From: Aeromicrobium sp. A1-2
GTDB lineage: Bacteria; Actinomycetota; Actinomycetes; Propionibacteriales; Nocardioidaceae
Direction of reading: 5' to 3'
Assembly (NCBI RefSeq): GCF_003443875.1
Contig: NZ_CP027482.1
Span: 1,178,001 to 1,242,000 of the forward strand
Length of the DNA: 64,000 nucleotides
The notes beneath the pieces were generated by a model, which was not told the DNA's origin, ran no database searches, and saw nothing but the letters and a program-made list of their open reading frames with translations. The position numbers and the translations under genes were made by a program. Positions 55,409 to 63,852 of the stretch are shown here, piece after piece; the first letter of the stretch is position 1, and the number at the start of each line of letters is the position of its first letter.

Positions 55409-56476
55409 GTGCGTAGATCGGGCCTGGAGTTCAGCTCCGCGATCGCCGTGGCCACCGTGATCGCGGCGCTTGTCATGGCCGAGTCACTCGGTCTGGGCTT
55501 CCACGACCCCGACGGATCGACCGGCCCCACGTACATCCGGCTGCCCGTCATCGTGCTGCTCGCGCTGGTCCTGGACATCGTCCCGAGGGCCGCCTACCGC
55601 GCTCGGGCATGGCGGCCTCTTGGCGGAGCGGTCGTCGATGTCGTGCGCGAGCGGTGGACTCCGGCCAACCTTCGATTCATGCTGATCGGCCTCGTCGGGT
55701 GGTACGCGACGTACGCCTCGGTCCGCAACCTCAAGGGCTTCGTGCCCTTCGCCAATCATCACCTGTACGACGCCGACCTGACCCGGATCGACCGGGCGAT
55801 GTTCGGCGGCCACTCACCCGCGGTGCTGCTTCACGAGCTGCTCGGCAGCGATGTCGCCGCGCAGGTCCTGTCGCTCTTCTACCTCGCCTGGATCGCTGCG
55901 CTGCCGGCTTCTCTGGCGATCGCCCTGGTGTGGGCGCGGCGCGACCGGATCAGCTCGTGGTGGGTGACTGCGGTGTCGGTCGACTGGGTCATCGGTGTCG
56001 CGCTCAACTACGCCTTGCCGACCCTCGGCCCGGTCTACGACCGACCGGGCGACTTCGCGAACCTCACGTCCACGACCACCTCGGCCCTCCAGCAGTCGAT
56101 GTGGATCGAGCGCCTGCAGGTCCTGGCCGATCCGGCCAACACGCAGACCGTGCAGAACATCGCCGCCTTCGCCTCCCTGCACGTCGCGATCGCCACGACG
56201 GCGTGCCTGGTCGCCCACCGCGCGGGGCTGCATCGCGCGATCGTGTGGTCCTTGCGCGCCTTCCTCGCGATCACGATGGTCGCGACGGTCTACTTCGGTT
56301 GGCACTACGTGTCGGACGTCATCGTCGGGCTGCTGCTCGGCTTCGTCGGTGCGTGGGTGGGGGAGCAGTTTGCGGCGCCGGACACCGAACGGGATCGCTC
56401 GGCCGGTGCGGCGTCCGACGCCGAGGCGTCACAGCTCGGTTCGGCGGACCTTGCCGGTCGCGGTTCGCGGCAATGA
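55409..56476 (+). CDS. PAP2-superfamily membrane phosphatase/transferase
   Basis: 355 residues with about seven membrane segments. The PAP2 signature is spread as YALPTLGPVYDRPGDF (variant of motif 1), FASLHVAIA with the catalytic His (motif 2), and FGWHYVSDVIVG (motif 3). This arrangement matches the inositol-phosphorylceramide-synthase-like PAP2_3 subgroup. In bacteria it acts on lipid phosphates or transfers phospho-headgroups; substrate unknown. GTG 55409 is preferred over 55364 because of the TACAGT box. The last 48 bp overlap the convergent adenylate-forming gene. Confidence 0.85.
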   Translation: MRRSGLEFSSAIAVATVIAALVMAESLGLGFHDPDGSTGPTYIRLPVIVLLALVLDIVPRAAYRARAWRPLGGAVVDVVRERWTPANLRFMLIGLVGWYATYASVRNLKGFVPFANHHLYDADLTRIDRAMFGGHSPAVLLHELLGSDVAAQVLSLFYLAWIAALPASLAIALVWARRDRISSWWVTAVSVDWVIGVALNYALPTLGPVYDRPGDFANLTSTTTSALQQSMWIERLQVLADPANTQTVQNIAAFASLHVAIATTACLVAHRAGLHRAIVWSLRAFLAITMVATVYFGWHYVSDVIVGLLLGFVGAWVGEQFAAPDTERDRSAGAASDAEASQLGSADLAGRGSRQ

Positions 56477-57739
56477 CGCCAACCGCTCGTACGTCTTGGG
56501 GCGTTTGGGCGGGGTGAGCCGCTCGGTGGCGAGATCGCGCAGGACCTGCTCGTCGACTTCTCCGACGTACGCGGCACACACCCGCTGCCCCCACTGCGGG
56601 TCGTCCCGGCCGAAGACAGCCAGATCGACCAGTCCCCGGGCCCCTTCGAGAGCGGCCTCGACCTCGGCCGGGTAGACGTTGACCCCGCCGCTGATGATCA
56701 GGTCCTCGCGACGCGAGTCCAGGAAGACCAGTCCGTCCGCGACCCGACCAAGATCGCCGACCGTGAACGCGGGGCCGGCGGGAGTCTCGCGCCAGACCTC
56801 CCGCGTCTTTTCGGGGGCGTTCCAGTAGACGAATCGGGCCCACTCCGGGACGGCGCACCACAGCTGCCCGTCGGCATCCGCCGTGACGACGCGGCCGGGT
56901 CGGGCGCGGCCCACCGTGCCCGGGTGTGCAATCCACTCCGAAGCCGGACACGCGGTGAACTGTCCCTCGGTCGAGCCGTAGAACTCCCAGACCGCATCAG
57001 TGCCGAACTGGTCATGCGCGCGGAGACGGATCGGCTCGGGGCACGTCGCCCCGGCGTGGGCGACGAGTCGCAAGCACGAGGTGTCCAGCGTGCGGCCCTC
57101 GTCATCGAGCCGAGCGAAGAGCCGTTGCAGATGTGCGGGCACGCAGAACATCGAGGTGGGACGTAGCACGTCGATCGCCTCGACGAGATGGCCGGCGTCG
57201 AATGACGGCAGCGCCGCGATCGAACCACCGGCCAGCAGCGTGCCCATTGCGAACCGCAGAGGCGCGGAGTGATAGATCGGAGACACGACCAGGTTGAGGT
57301 CGCCGGCGTGGAATCCCCAGAGGTCGCGCTCCTCCCGCACCAGTGACTCCGCGTGCGACTCGGTCAGCAGGCCCGACCACACGCCCTTGGGTCGTCCGGT
57401 CGTGCCGGAGGTGAAGTGCATCGGGCGGCACCGGGGCCAGGGGTCGAGATCGACCGGGTCTCCGCGCAGCAGGTCGGCGAGCGCCTCGGGCCCGTCGATG
57501 ACCATGATCGGCTCGACGTCCGCGATGATCACGTCCCGCTCGTACGCCGTGAGTCGCGGATCCAGCGGCACTGGCACGACGCCGCTCCGGATTGCCCCGA
57601 GCACGGCGCTGACATAGTCCGCCGAGCCTGCGACGGACAGCACCACGCGGTCTCCGGGCCGTGCGCCACCCGCGGAAAGGGCGCCGGCGACAGCTGCCTG
57701 GTCGATCGCGCTGTCTGCCGCGGTGAGGACCTTCAGCAC
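56429..57739 (-). CDS. Class I adenylate-forming enzyme (acyl-CoA synthetase/MenE-like)
   Basis: 436 residues. The P-loop-like MHFTSGTTGRPKGVW (about residues 107-121), motif WEFYGSTEG, then FTVGDLGRVADG and the hinge SRREDLIISGGVNVYPAEVE. The C-terminal catalytic Lys is in RTATGKVRRTEL. It activates a carboxylate as acyl-adenylate, then usually forms the CoA thioester. It is shorter than typical fatty-acyl-CoA ligases and lacks part of the N terminus, nearer to MenE size. GTG 57739 is chosen since GGAAGGA stands 5 nt upstream; GTG 57772 is an alternative. Confidence 0.85.
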   Translation of the reverse strand: MLKVLTAADSAIDQAAVAGALSAGGARPGDRVVLSVAGSADYVSAVLGAIRSGVVPVPLDPRLTAYERDVIIADVEPIMVIDGPEALADLLRGDPVDLDPWPRCRPMHFTSGTTGRPKGVWSGLLTESHAESLVREERDLWGFHAGDLNLVVSPIYHSAPLRFAMGTLLAGGSIAALPSFDAGHLVEAIDVLRPTSMFCVPAHLQRLFARLDDEGRTLDTSCLRLVAHAGATCPEPIRLRAHDQFGTDAVWEFYGSTEGQFTACPASEWIAHPGTVGRARPGRVVTADADGQLWCAVPEWARFVYWNAPEKTREVWRETPAGPAFTVGDLGRVADGLVFLDSRREDLIISGGVNVYPAEVEAALEGARGLVDLAVFGRDDPQWGQRVCAAYVGEVDEQVLRDLATERLTPPKRPKTYERLASLPRTATGKVRRTEL

Positions 57740-57819
57740 CCGAATCCTTCCAGATCGTGAGACTTCGGTCACAAGCCGCCGGGGGGACCCGGTTCTTCGA
57801 CGTGATCCGACGTGCAAAG

Positions 57820-57825
57820 TATGCT
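57820..57825 (+). promoter_or_regulatory. Possible -10 box (TATGCT) of the secreted M15-like gene
   Basis: TATGCT lies 51 nt before GTG 57877 in the divergent gap; CAAGGTGG sits before the start as a weak ribosome-binding site. Confidence 0.4.
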
Positions 57826-57876
57826 TGACTCGAACGCTGAGACAGACAGCCGTCTACGCAACAAGGTGGTCCATTC

Positions 57877-58710
57877 GTGGCACACAGTCGCCACAGGCAA
57901 GTCCGCAAGGCGCCCCGCAGCCTCCGCGCGACGCACGCGATCCTTCCGGTCGCAGGTCTGTTGACCGTCGCCGCAGCCGGCGCCCTGGTCATCACCGACC
58001 AGGATGCGCAGCCCGCGGCGGTCGTATCGGCAGTCGCAGCCCCCAAGCAGGATCTGTTCGCAGCCTCCGCCGAGGAGCTGCCCACCGAGGTCAACCGCAG
58101 CGCCGAGCGTGCTCCACTGACCAACGAGGCAGCCGCCGAGGACAAGATCGAGGGCACCAGGTTCGCGGTCGTCCAGGTCGAGGTCCACGCGGCAGCCAAG
58201 GGATCCTCACCGGTCCTCGCCGAGGTCGCCTCCGGCAAGACTGTCGACATCACCGGCAAGACGTCCGGTGACTGGTCGCAGATCATCCACAAGGGACTCC
58301 CTCGCTGGGTCCCGACCGCGAGCCTGGCCAAGGAGATGCCGCTCGGCTCGTCGCCGTGCGCCTCCGGCTCGGGCTCGGAGAGCGGGCTCCGTCCCGACAC
58401 CGTCAAGGTGCACCGGGCGGTCTGCGCCAAGTTCCCGTCGATCGTCCGTTACGGCGGCGTTGCCGGCCGCGGCGAGCACGCCACGGGTCAGGCGCTCGAC
58501 ATCATGGTCTCGAGCGACGTCGGCAACGAGGTCGCCGCATTCCTGATGGAGCACCGCGCCGAGCTCGGCGTGGAGTACATCATCTGGCGCCAGCGCATCT
58601 GGCGCCCGGCCACGTCGCCCAACTGGCGCGGCATGTCCGATCGTGGCGGTGCGACGGCCAATCACATGGACCACGTGCACGTCACGACCTACGGCAACGC
58701 CGCTCAGTAG
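57877..58710 (+). CDS. Secreted SH3-like plus M15/VanY-like domain protein
   Basis: 277 residues. A basic N terminus and one hydrophobic segment (about 22-42) act as signal anchor, followed by an Ala/Glu linker. An SH3-like wall-binding domain (about 88-150) has KGSSPVLAEVASGKTVDITGK and PRWVPTASL. The C-terminal domain (about 175-277) has GEHATGQALDIMV and ANHMDHVHVTTY, the HxxGxAxD and H-x-x-H patterns of zinc M15-type peptidases. A cell-wall peptidase or wall-binding role is inferred. GTG start. Eight bp upstream of coaE. Confidence 0.8.
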   Translation: MAHSRHRQVRKAPRSLRATHAILPVAGLLTVAAAGALVITDQDAQPAAVVSAVAAPKQDLFAASAEELPTEVNRSAERAPLTNEAAAEDKIEGTRFAVVQVEVHAAAKGSSPVLAEVASGKTVDITGKTSGDWSQIIHKGLPRWVPTASLAKEMPLGSSPCASGSGSESGLRPDTVKVHRAVCAKFPSIVRYGGVAGRGEHATGQALDIMVSSDVGNEVAAFLMEHRAELGVEYIIWRQRIWRPATSPNWRGMSDRGGATANHMDHVHVTTYGNAAQ

Positions 58711-58718
58711 GCGTCGGA

Positions 58719-59315
58719 GTGCTGCGCGTCGGACTCACCGGCGGTATCGGCTCGGGCAAGAGCAGCGTCAGTGCCCTGCTGGCTGGCCACGGGGCGGTGG
58801 TCATCGACTACGACCTGCTCGCTCGTCAGGCCGTCGACATCGGCAGCCCTGCGCTCGTCGAGATCGCGGCCCGCTTCGGTGACGCCGTGATCGCAGCGGA
58901 CGGATCGTTGGACCGACCGGCACTCGGAGCTCTGGTGTTCGCGGACCCTGCCGCCCTGAGCGACCTCAACGCGATCACACATCCCGAGATCGGTCGGCTG
59001 GCGGCCGCCCGTGAGGCCGGGGCCGCCGCCGACGCGATCGTCGTCCACGACAATCCGCTGCTGGTCGAGATGGGCGCCGCGGACCGCTGTGACGTCGTCG
59101 TGGTGGTCGACGTGCCCGAGGACGTCCAGGTGCAGCGCCTCGTCAGCGACCGGGGCATGTCGGAGACGGATGCCCGAGCCCGGATCTCTGCTCAGGCGTC
59201 CCGACAGCAACGAACCGATGTCGCCGATCTGATGATCGACAACACCGGTCCGTTGGATGAGCTCGCCCGCATCGTCGGGGGCATCTGGGACGAGCTCGAG
59301 TCCCGGGCAGGCTAG
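58719..59315 (+). CDS. coaE: Dephospho-CoA kinase CoaE
   Basis: Last enzyme of CoA synthesis, phosphorylating dephospho-CoA with ATP. 198 residues, the single-domain form (mycobacterial CoaE carries an extra C-terminal domain that is absent here). P-loop GLTGGIGSGKSS (about 5-16), VVIDYDLLAR with the catalytic Asp, LNAITHPEI, and lid/arginine region RISAQASRQQR. GTG 58719 follows the previous gene by 8 bp. The stop overlaps the convergent sigma gene stop as CTAG. Confidence 0.95.
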   Translation: MLRVGLTGGIGSGKSSVSALLAGHGAVVIDYDLLARQAVDIGSPALVEIAARFGDAVIAADGSLDRPALGALVFADPAALSDLNAITHPEIGRLAAAREAGAAADAIVVHDNPLLVEMGAADRCDVVVVVDVPEDVQVQRLVSDRGMSETDARARISAQASRQQRTDVADLMIDNTGPLDELARIVGGIWDELESRAG

Positions 59316-60262
59316 GCAGCCAGGTCCGGATCCGCGATGCGGCGCAGGGTGGCCAGCGCCTCGCGTTCCAGCTGGCGAACGCGCTCCGCCGAGATGCCGT
59401 GCCGCTTGCCGATGTCAGCAAGCTTCTGCTGACGACCGTCGAGCAGCCCGTAGCGGGCGCGCACGATGTCGGCCTCGCGCTCACCGAGGTTGTCGACGAG
59501 GTTCGAGATCAGGTGCCGTGACTCGTCGTCGATCACTGCGAGGTCCGGGCCCGGCAGCGTCTCGCGGGCGATCAGGTCACCCAGCGAGGTGTCGCCGTCC
59601 TCGTCGACGGGGGAGTCGAGACTGACGTGGTCGCGTCCCCACGCCATCAGATCGATGACCCGGTCGACGTCCATCCCGAGCTCCAGGCCGATCTCGGCCG
59701 GCTCCGGGTCGTAACCCAGCTGCCGCTCCAGATTGCGGCGCGCGGCCGTCACCTGGTTGAGCTCCTCGACGACGTGGACCGGGAGGCGTACGACCCTGGC
59801 CTGCTGCGCGATGCCGCGGGTGATCGCCTGACGCACCCACCAGGTGGCGTACGTGGAGAACTTGAAGCCCTTGACGTAGTCAAACTTCTCGACGGCGCGG
59901 ATCAGGCCCGTGTTGCCCTCCTGGACCAGGTCGAGCATCGGCATGGCCGAGCGACCGTACTTGCGGGCGATCGAGACCACGAGTCGCAGGTTGGCCTGGA
60001 TGAACTCCTGGACCGCCTGGTCGCCCTCCTCGGCGAGCCACGTGAGCTCCTCCTCGGTGGCCGACTTCGGCGCTCCGCCCTTGCGACGGCCGATCCGGCC
60101 TTCCGCGAGGAGGTGCCGGGCGAACAGCCCAGCCTCCACGGACTTGCTCAGCTCGACCTCTCGCTCGGCGTCGAGCAGGGGAGTGCGGGCAATCTCGGCC
60201 AAGTACATGCCGACGCTGTCCTTGCCTTCGATGTTGGTGCTGCCGTTTCGTGCGCTCACCAT
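59312..60262 (-). CDS. Group 2 sigma-70 family RNA polymerase sigma factor
   Basis: 316 residues. Region 1.2 DSVGMYLAEIARTPLLDAEREVEL (about 15-38), region 2 with FIQANLRLVVSIARKYG, MLDLVQEGNTGLIRAVEKFDY and FSTYATWWVRQAI, region 3, and region 4 helix-turn-helix LADIGKRHGISAERVRQLE near the C terminus. No region 1.1, so it is not the full-length housekeeping factor; SigB/HrdA-D type is likely. ATG 60262 or GTG 60259 (better spaced from GGGAGG). An inverted repeat lies directly upstream of the ribosome-binding site. Confidence 0.93.
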   Translation of the reverse strand: MVSARNGSTNIEGKDSVGMYLAEIARTPLLDAEREVELSKSVEAGLFARHLLAEGRIGRRKGGAPKSATEEELTWLAEEGDQAVQEFIQANLRLVVSIARKYGRSAMPMLDLVQEGNTGLIRAVEKFDYVKGFKFSTYATWWVRQAITRGIAQQARVVRLPVHVVEELNQVTAARRNLERQLGYDPEPAEIGLELGMDVDRVIDLMAWGRDHVSLDSPVDEDGDTSLGDLIARETLPGPDLAVIDDESRHLISNLVDNLGEREADIVRARYGLLDGRQQKLADIGKRHGISAERVRQLEREALATLRRIADPDLAA

Positions 60263-60270
60263 GCGCCTCC

Positions 60271-60290
60271 CATCAGTGTCTGTACTGATG
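60271..60290. repeat. Inverted repeat in the sigma factor leader
   Basis: CATCAGT-GTCTGT-ACTGATG, a perfect 7-bp inverted repeat beginning one base beyond the GGGAGG ribosome-binding site on the minus strand. Could be an operator or an RNA hairpin affecting translation. Confidence 0.6.
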
Positions 60291-60333
60291 AGAACGCACG
60301 CGGTGCCCCAAGGATTCCGCTCTCAGACGCTTC

Positions 60334-62430
60334 TTAGGTGGTGCGTGCTACATCGATGATCCAGGCGAGCTCCCACGCCCGCTCCTTCCACGACGCGTAG
60401 CGACCGCTGACTCCGCCGTGGCCAGCGTGCATCTCGGTCTTGAGCAGGATCGGTGCGTTGCCGGTCGAGGTCGCACGGAGTCGGGCGACCCACTTGGCCG
60501 GCTCGACGAACATCACCCGGGTGTCGTGCAGGCTCGTGACCGCCAGGATCGCGGGGTAGTCGTGCGCGCCGACATTCTCGTAGGGCGCGTAGGACTTCAT
60601 GTACGCGTAGACCTCCGGGTCGTCCAGCGGATTGCCCCACTCGTCCCACTCGATCACCGTGAGCGGCAGGCTCGGGTCCAGGATCGTGGTCAGGTTGTCG
60701 ACGAACGGGACGCTGGCGATGACGCCGGCGAATGCGTCGGGTGCAAGATTGGCGATCGCGCCCATCAGCAGCCCGCCAGCACTGCCTCCCTCGGCAACCA
60801 GCCGATCGGGCGACGTCCAGCCCTCGGTGACGAGGTGCCGGGCGCTGGCGATGAAGTCCGTGAAGGTGTTGCGCTTGCGCAGCATCTTGCCGTCGTCGTA
60901 CCAGTGACGGCCGAGCTCGCCGCCACCACGCACGTGGGCGATCGCGAACACGAAGCCACGGTCGAGCAGCGACAGCCGCATGACCGAGAAGCCCGGATCC
61001 ATGCTGGCCTCGTACGACCCGTAGCCGTAGATCAGGCACGGCGCACTGCCGTCACGCGGCGTGTCCTTGCGGCACACGATCGAGACCGGCACCCGGACGC
61101 CGTCGTCGGCGATCGCCCAGCTGCGGTGCTGCTCGTACTGTTCGGGGTCGTAGCCGCCGAGCACGGGCGCCTGCTTGCGCAGGATCAGCTCGCCGGTCGC
61201 GACGACGTAGTCGTAGATCGATGCTGGCGTGATGAAGGAGCCGACTCCGACCCTGATCAGCGGCTGGTCCCACTCGGCGTTGGCGCCGACGCCGCTGGTG
61301 AACAGCTCTTCGTCGAACTCGATCTCGCGGAGCTCGCCGATGCCAGCGTCGTCGATCGGCATGATCCCGATGCGGGAGAGCGCGTCGCGCCGGTACGAGA
61401 CGACGAGCTGGCTGGCGAAGACGTCGACGTCCTCGAGGCGGGTCGTGTCGCTGCCGGCGATCACGACACGGCGGTCCGTGACGTCGTCGACCGGAACCAC
61501 CATGAGCTCGAAGTTCAGCGCGCCCTCGTTGTGCAGGACGACGAAGTGGTCGACACCGCCGATCACGGCATGCTCCAGCGCGTACTCCACACCATCCTTG
61601 CGGGGCAGGACGACCTGGAACTCTCCCTCCGGGTCGTCGGCGGCAAGCACCCGCACCTCGCTGGTGACCTTGGACGACAGGCCGATGACGAGATACTTGT
61701 CGGACTGTGTACGTCCGACGCCGACGAAATAGCTCTCGTCCGTCTCCTCGAGCACCAGGACGTCGGCGTCGCTGGAGCCGAGGGTGTGCCGCCACACCCG
61801 GTGAGGACGCCAGGCCCCGTCGACCGTCGTGTAGAACAGGTGCGTCGCGCCGGCGGACCAGGTGGCTCCGCCGCTGGTTGCGGGGATCTCGTCCGGCAGC
61901 ACCTCTCCGGTGCGCAGGTCCTTGACCCGGATCGTGTAGCGCTCGTCGCCCTGTGTGTCGACCGACCAGGCCAACAGGGTCTCGTCGTCGTTGATGCTGA
62001 ACGCTCCGAGCGAGAAGAACTCGTGGCCCTCGGCCTCGACGTTGGAGTCCAGCAGAATCTCCTCGCCGGCGATCTCGGTGCCGGCCTCGAGCGCCGGCGG
62101 ATCCCAGTCGTCGGGGTCACCGATCGGGCATCTGCAACGGATCGCGTACTGCTGGCCCTCGACGGTGCGGGCGTAGTACCACCAGGCGCCCCGTCGCACC
62201 GGCACCGAGAGATCCGTCTCGAGGGTGCGGGCCTTGATCTCGTCGAAGATCTGCCGGCGCAACGGCTCCAGGTGAGCAGTCGCTGCGTCGGTGTGGACGT
62301 TCTCGGCCTCGAGATAGGCCAGCGTCGCGGGATCCTCCTTGTCGCGCATCCACTCGTAGTCGTCGACGAACTCGTCTCCGTGGTGGCTGCGGACGATGGG
62401 CCGGCGCTCGGCGATCGGAGGAACAGTCAT
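60334..62430 (-). CDS. ptrB: Prolyl oligopeptidase family / oligopeptidase B
   Basis: 698-residue S9A serine peptidase cleaving short peptides after basic residues. The N-terminal seven-bladed propeller (about 70-410) follows RRPIVRSHHGDEFVDDYEWMRD. The catalytic domain has IYGYGSYEASMDPGF, AHVRGGGELGRHWYDDGK, the nucleophile in AEGGSAGGLLMG (about residue 547) and the catalytic His in EMHAGHGGVSG near the C terminus. ATG 62430 overlaps the dinB stop by 4 nt (TCAT). It lies 71 bp upstream of the sigma gene on the same strand. Confidence 0.94.
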   Translation of the reverse strand: MTVPPIAERRPIVRSHHGDEFVDDYEWMRDKEDPATLAYLEAENVHTDAATAHLEPLRRQIFDEIKARTLETDLSVPVRRGAWWYYARTVEGQQYAIRCRCPIGDPDDWDPPALEAGTEIAGEEILLDSNVEAEGHEFFSLGAFSINDDETLLAWSVDTQGDERYTIRVKDLRTGEVLPDEIPATSGGATWSAGATHLFYTTVDGAWRPHRVWRHTLGSSDADVLVLEETDESYFVGVGRTQSDKYLVIGLSSKVTSEVRVLAADDPEGEFQVVLPRKDGVEYALEHAVIGGVDHFVVLHNEGALNFELMVVPVDDVTDRRVVIAGSDTTRLEDVDVFASQLVVSYRRDALSRIGIMPIDDAGIGELREIEFDEELFTSGVGANAEWDQPLIRVGVGSFITPASIYDYVVATGELILRKQAPVLGGYDPEQYEQHRSWAIADDGVRVPVSIVCRKDTPRDGSAPCLIYGYGSYEASMDPGFSVMRLSLLDRGFVFAIAHVRGGGELGRHWYDDGKMLRKRNTFTDFIASARHLVTEGWTSPDRLVAEGGSAGGLLMGAIANLAPDAFAGVIASVPFVDNLTTILDPSLPLTVIEWDEWGNPLDDPEVYAYMKSYAPYENVGAHDYPAILAVTSLHDTRVMFVEPAKWVARLRATSTGNAPILLKTEMHAGHGGVSGRYASWKERAWELAWIIDVARTT

Positions 62431-63731
62431 ACCCCGAACGTACCGGTGTGCCCAGTGCCGAGGGCAGGGTCGTCGGTGCGGAAGGTGTGCACAGGCCCCG
62501 GGGGAGTCCACCGGGTCTCGAACCGCACCGTGACCCGTCCCAGTCCCGAGCCCCAGACCCAGCCGTCGCCATGGTGCTCGTGGTGCACGTCCATGCCGGG
62601 ATACCAGCGGACGGCGCGGCTCACGTCCTCCTCGACCGGATCCTCGTCGAGGTCATCATCGTCTTCGGAAGCGAACAGATCGTCCTGCACCCAGTCGGCC
62701 AGGCCGCTCACGCCGACGCCGAGCAGGCGCAGGCCGTTGCTGATGTCCTCGCCGGCCAGCAGACCGCAGGCAATCGTGGCGAGGATCCGGGCGTTGTCGG
62801 TGGGATTGGGCAGTGTCGAGGACCGGGTGTGGGTCTCGAAGTCGTGGTGCCGCATCTTGAGTGTCACGGTGCGCCCCGAGAGCCCGTTCTTGCGTAGCCG
62901 TGCCGAGACCGATCGGGCCATCCGATCGACGATGGTCTCGAGCTGGACCCGGTCGGAGATGTCCTGCTCGAAGGTGTCCTCGACGCTGACCGACTTGGTT
63001 TCTCGCGATGCCACGACAGGGCGGTCGTCGTCGGCACGGGCCATCCGGTGCAGCGAGCGGCCGGAGGCCTGGCCCAGCAGGCGCACCAACTCGTCCTCGC
63101 TGGGGGTGCGCAGGTCATCGACGGTCAGGATGCCGACCCGGCGCAGGCGTTCGGCTGTCGCGGGTCCGACGCCAGGGAGTGCCGTGGCCTGCATCGGGCC
63201 CAGGACCGCGGCCTCGGTGCCCGGCTGCACGACGAAGACCCCGTCGGGCTTGTTGATCTCGCTGGCGATCTTGGCCATGAGCTTGGACGACGCGACCCCC
63301 ACCGACGCGGTCAGTCCGCCGGTGAGATCGGCGATGTCGGCGCGGATGCGGGCCACGACCTGCTCGACCTCCTGCGAGTCGAAGTCCGGGGCGGCCGCCA
63401 GGTCGACGAATGCCTCGTCGAGGGACAGCGGCTCGATCAGCTCGGACTCCTCGCGCAACCGCTCCATGACGAGCCGGCTGGCCTCTCGGTAGGCGTCGAA
63501 GCGACCGCCCAGGAACGCTGCGTGTGGGCAGCGGGCGCGAGCCTCGGCGGTGCGCATCGCCGAGCGGACGCCATGCACCCGGGCTTCGTACGACGCAGTC
63601 GCCACGACGCCGCGTGGGCCGATGCCGCCGACGATGACCGGACGGCCGCGCAGCGATGGCTTGTCGCGCTGCTCGACCGACGCGAAGAACGCATCGAGAT
63701 CCAGGTGCATGATCGTCGCCGTGGACCGCAT
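62427..63731 (-). CDS. dinB: DNA polymerase IV (Y-family) with C-terminal extension
   Basis: 434-residue translesion polymerase. Catalytic acids in MHLDLDAFFASVE and EPLSLDEAFVDL, YEARVHGVRSAMR, and the helix-hairpin-helix LPGVGPATAERLRRVG. The little-finger domain contains KSVSVEDTFEQD. The beta-clamp-binding motif QDDLF is at 349-353 (codons 62673-62687). Beyond it an acidic run (EDDDDLDEDPVEED) and a further ~70 residues with GWVWGSGLGRVTVRFETRW follow, seen in actinomycete DinB proteins. ATG 63731; coupled to ptrB. Confidence 0.94.
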   Translation of the reverse strand: MRSTATIMHLDLDAFFASVEQRDKPSLRGRPVIVGGIGPRGVVATASYEARVHGVRSAMRTAEARARCPHAAFLGGRFDAYREASRLVMERLREESELIEPLSLDEAFVDLAAAPDFDSQEVEQVVARIRADIADLTGGLTASVGVASSKLMAKIASEINKPDGVFVVQPGTEAAVLGPMQATALPGVGPATAERLRRVGILTVDDLRTPSEDELVRLLGQASGRSLHRMARADDDRPVVASRETKSVSVEDTFEQDISDRVQLETIVDRMARSVSARLRKNGLSGRTVTLKMRHHDFETHTRSSTLPNPTDNARILATIACGLLAGEDISNGLRLLGVGVSGLADWVQDDLFASEDDDDLDEDPVEEDVSRAVRWYPGMDVHHEHHGDGWVWGSGLGRVTVRFETRWTPPGPVHTFRTDDPALGTGHTGTFGV

Positions 63732-63852
63732 GGCACCAGTCTCTCGTGCCCGGCGGCCACGTCTTCATGCACACCCGCGGCCCGGGTCCCGGGTGTCCAC
63801 AGTCGCCGAGAGGGAGGCTGACCGGCGGCTCCCCGGCGGCCAGCGTGGAGGC

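Noticed and set aside
60418..63492. 1024-codon plus-strand open frame across ptrB and dinB
   Set aside because: It spans two well-supported minus-strand genes and their junction and shows no family motif; a GC shadow.
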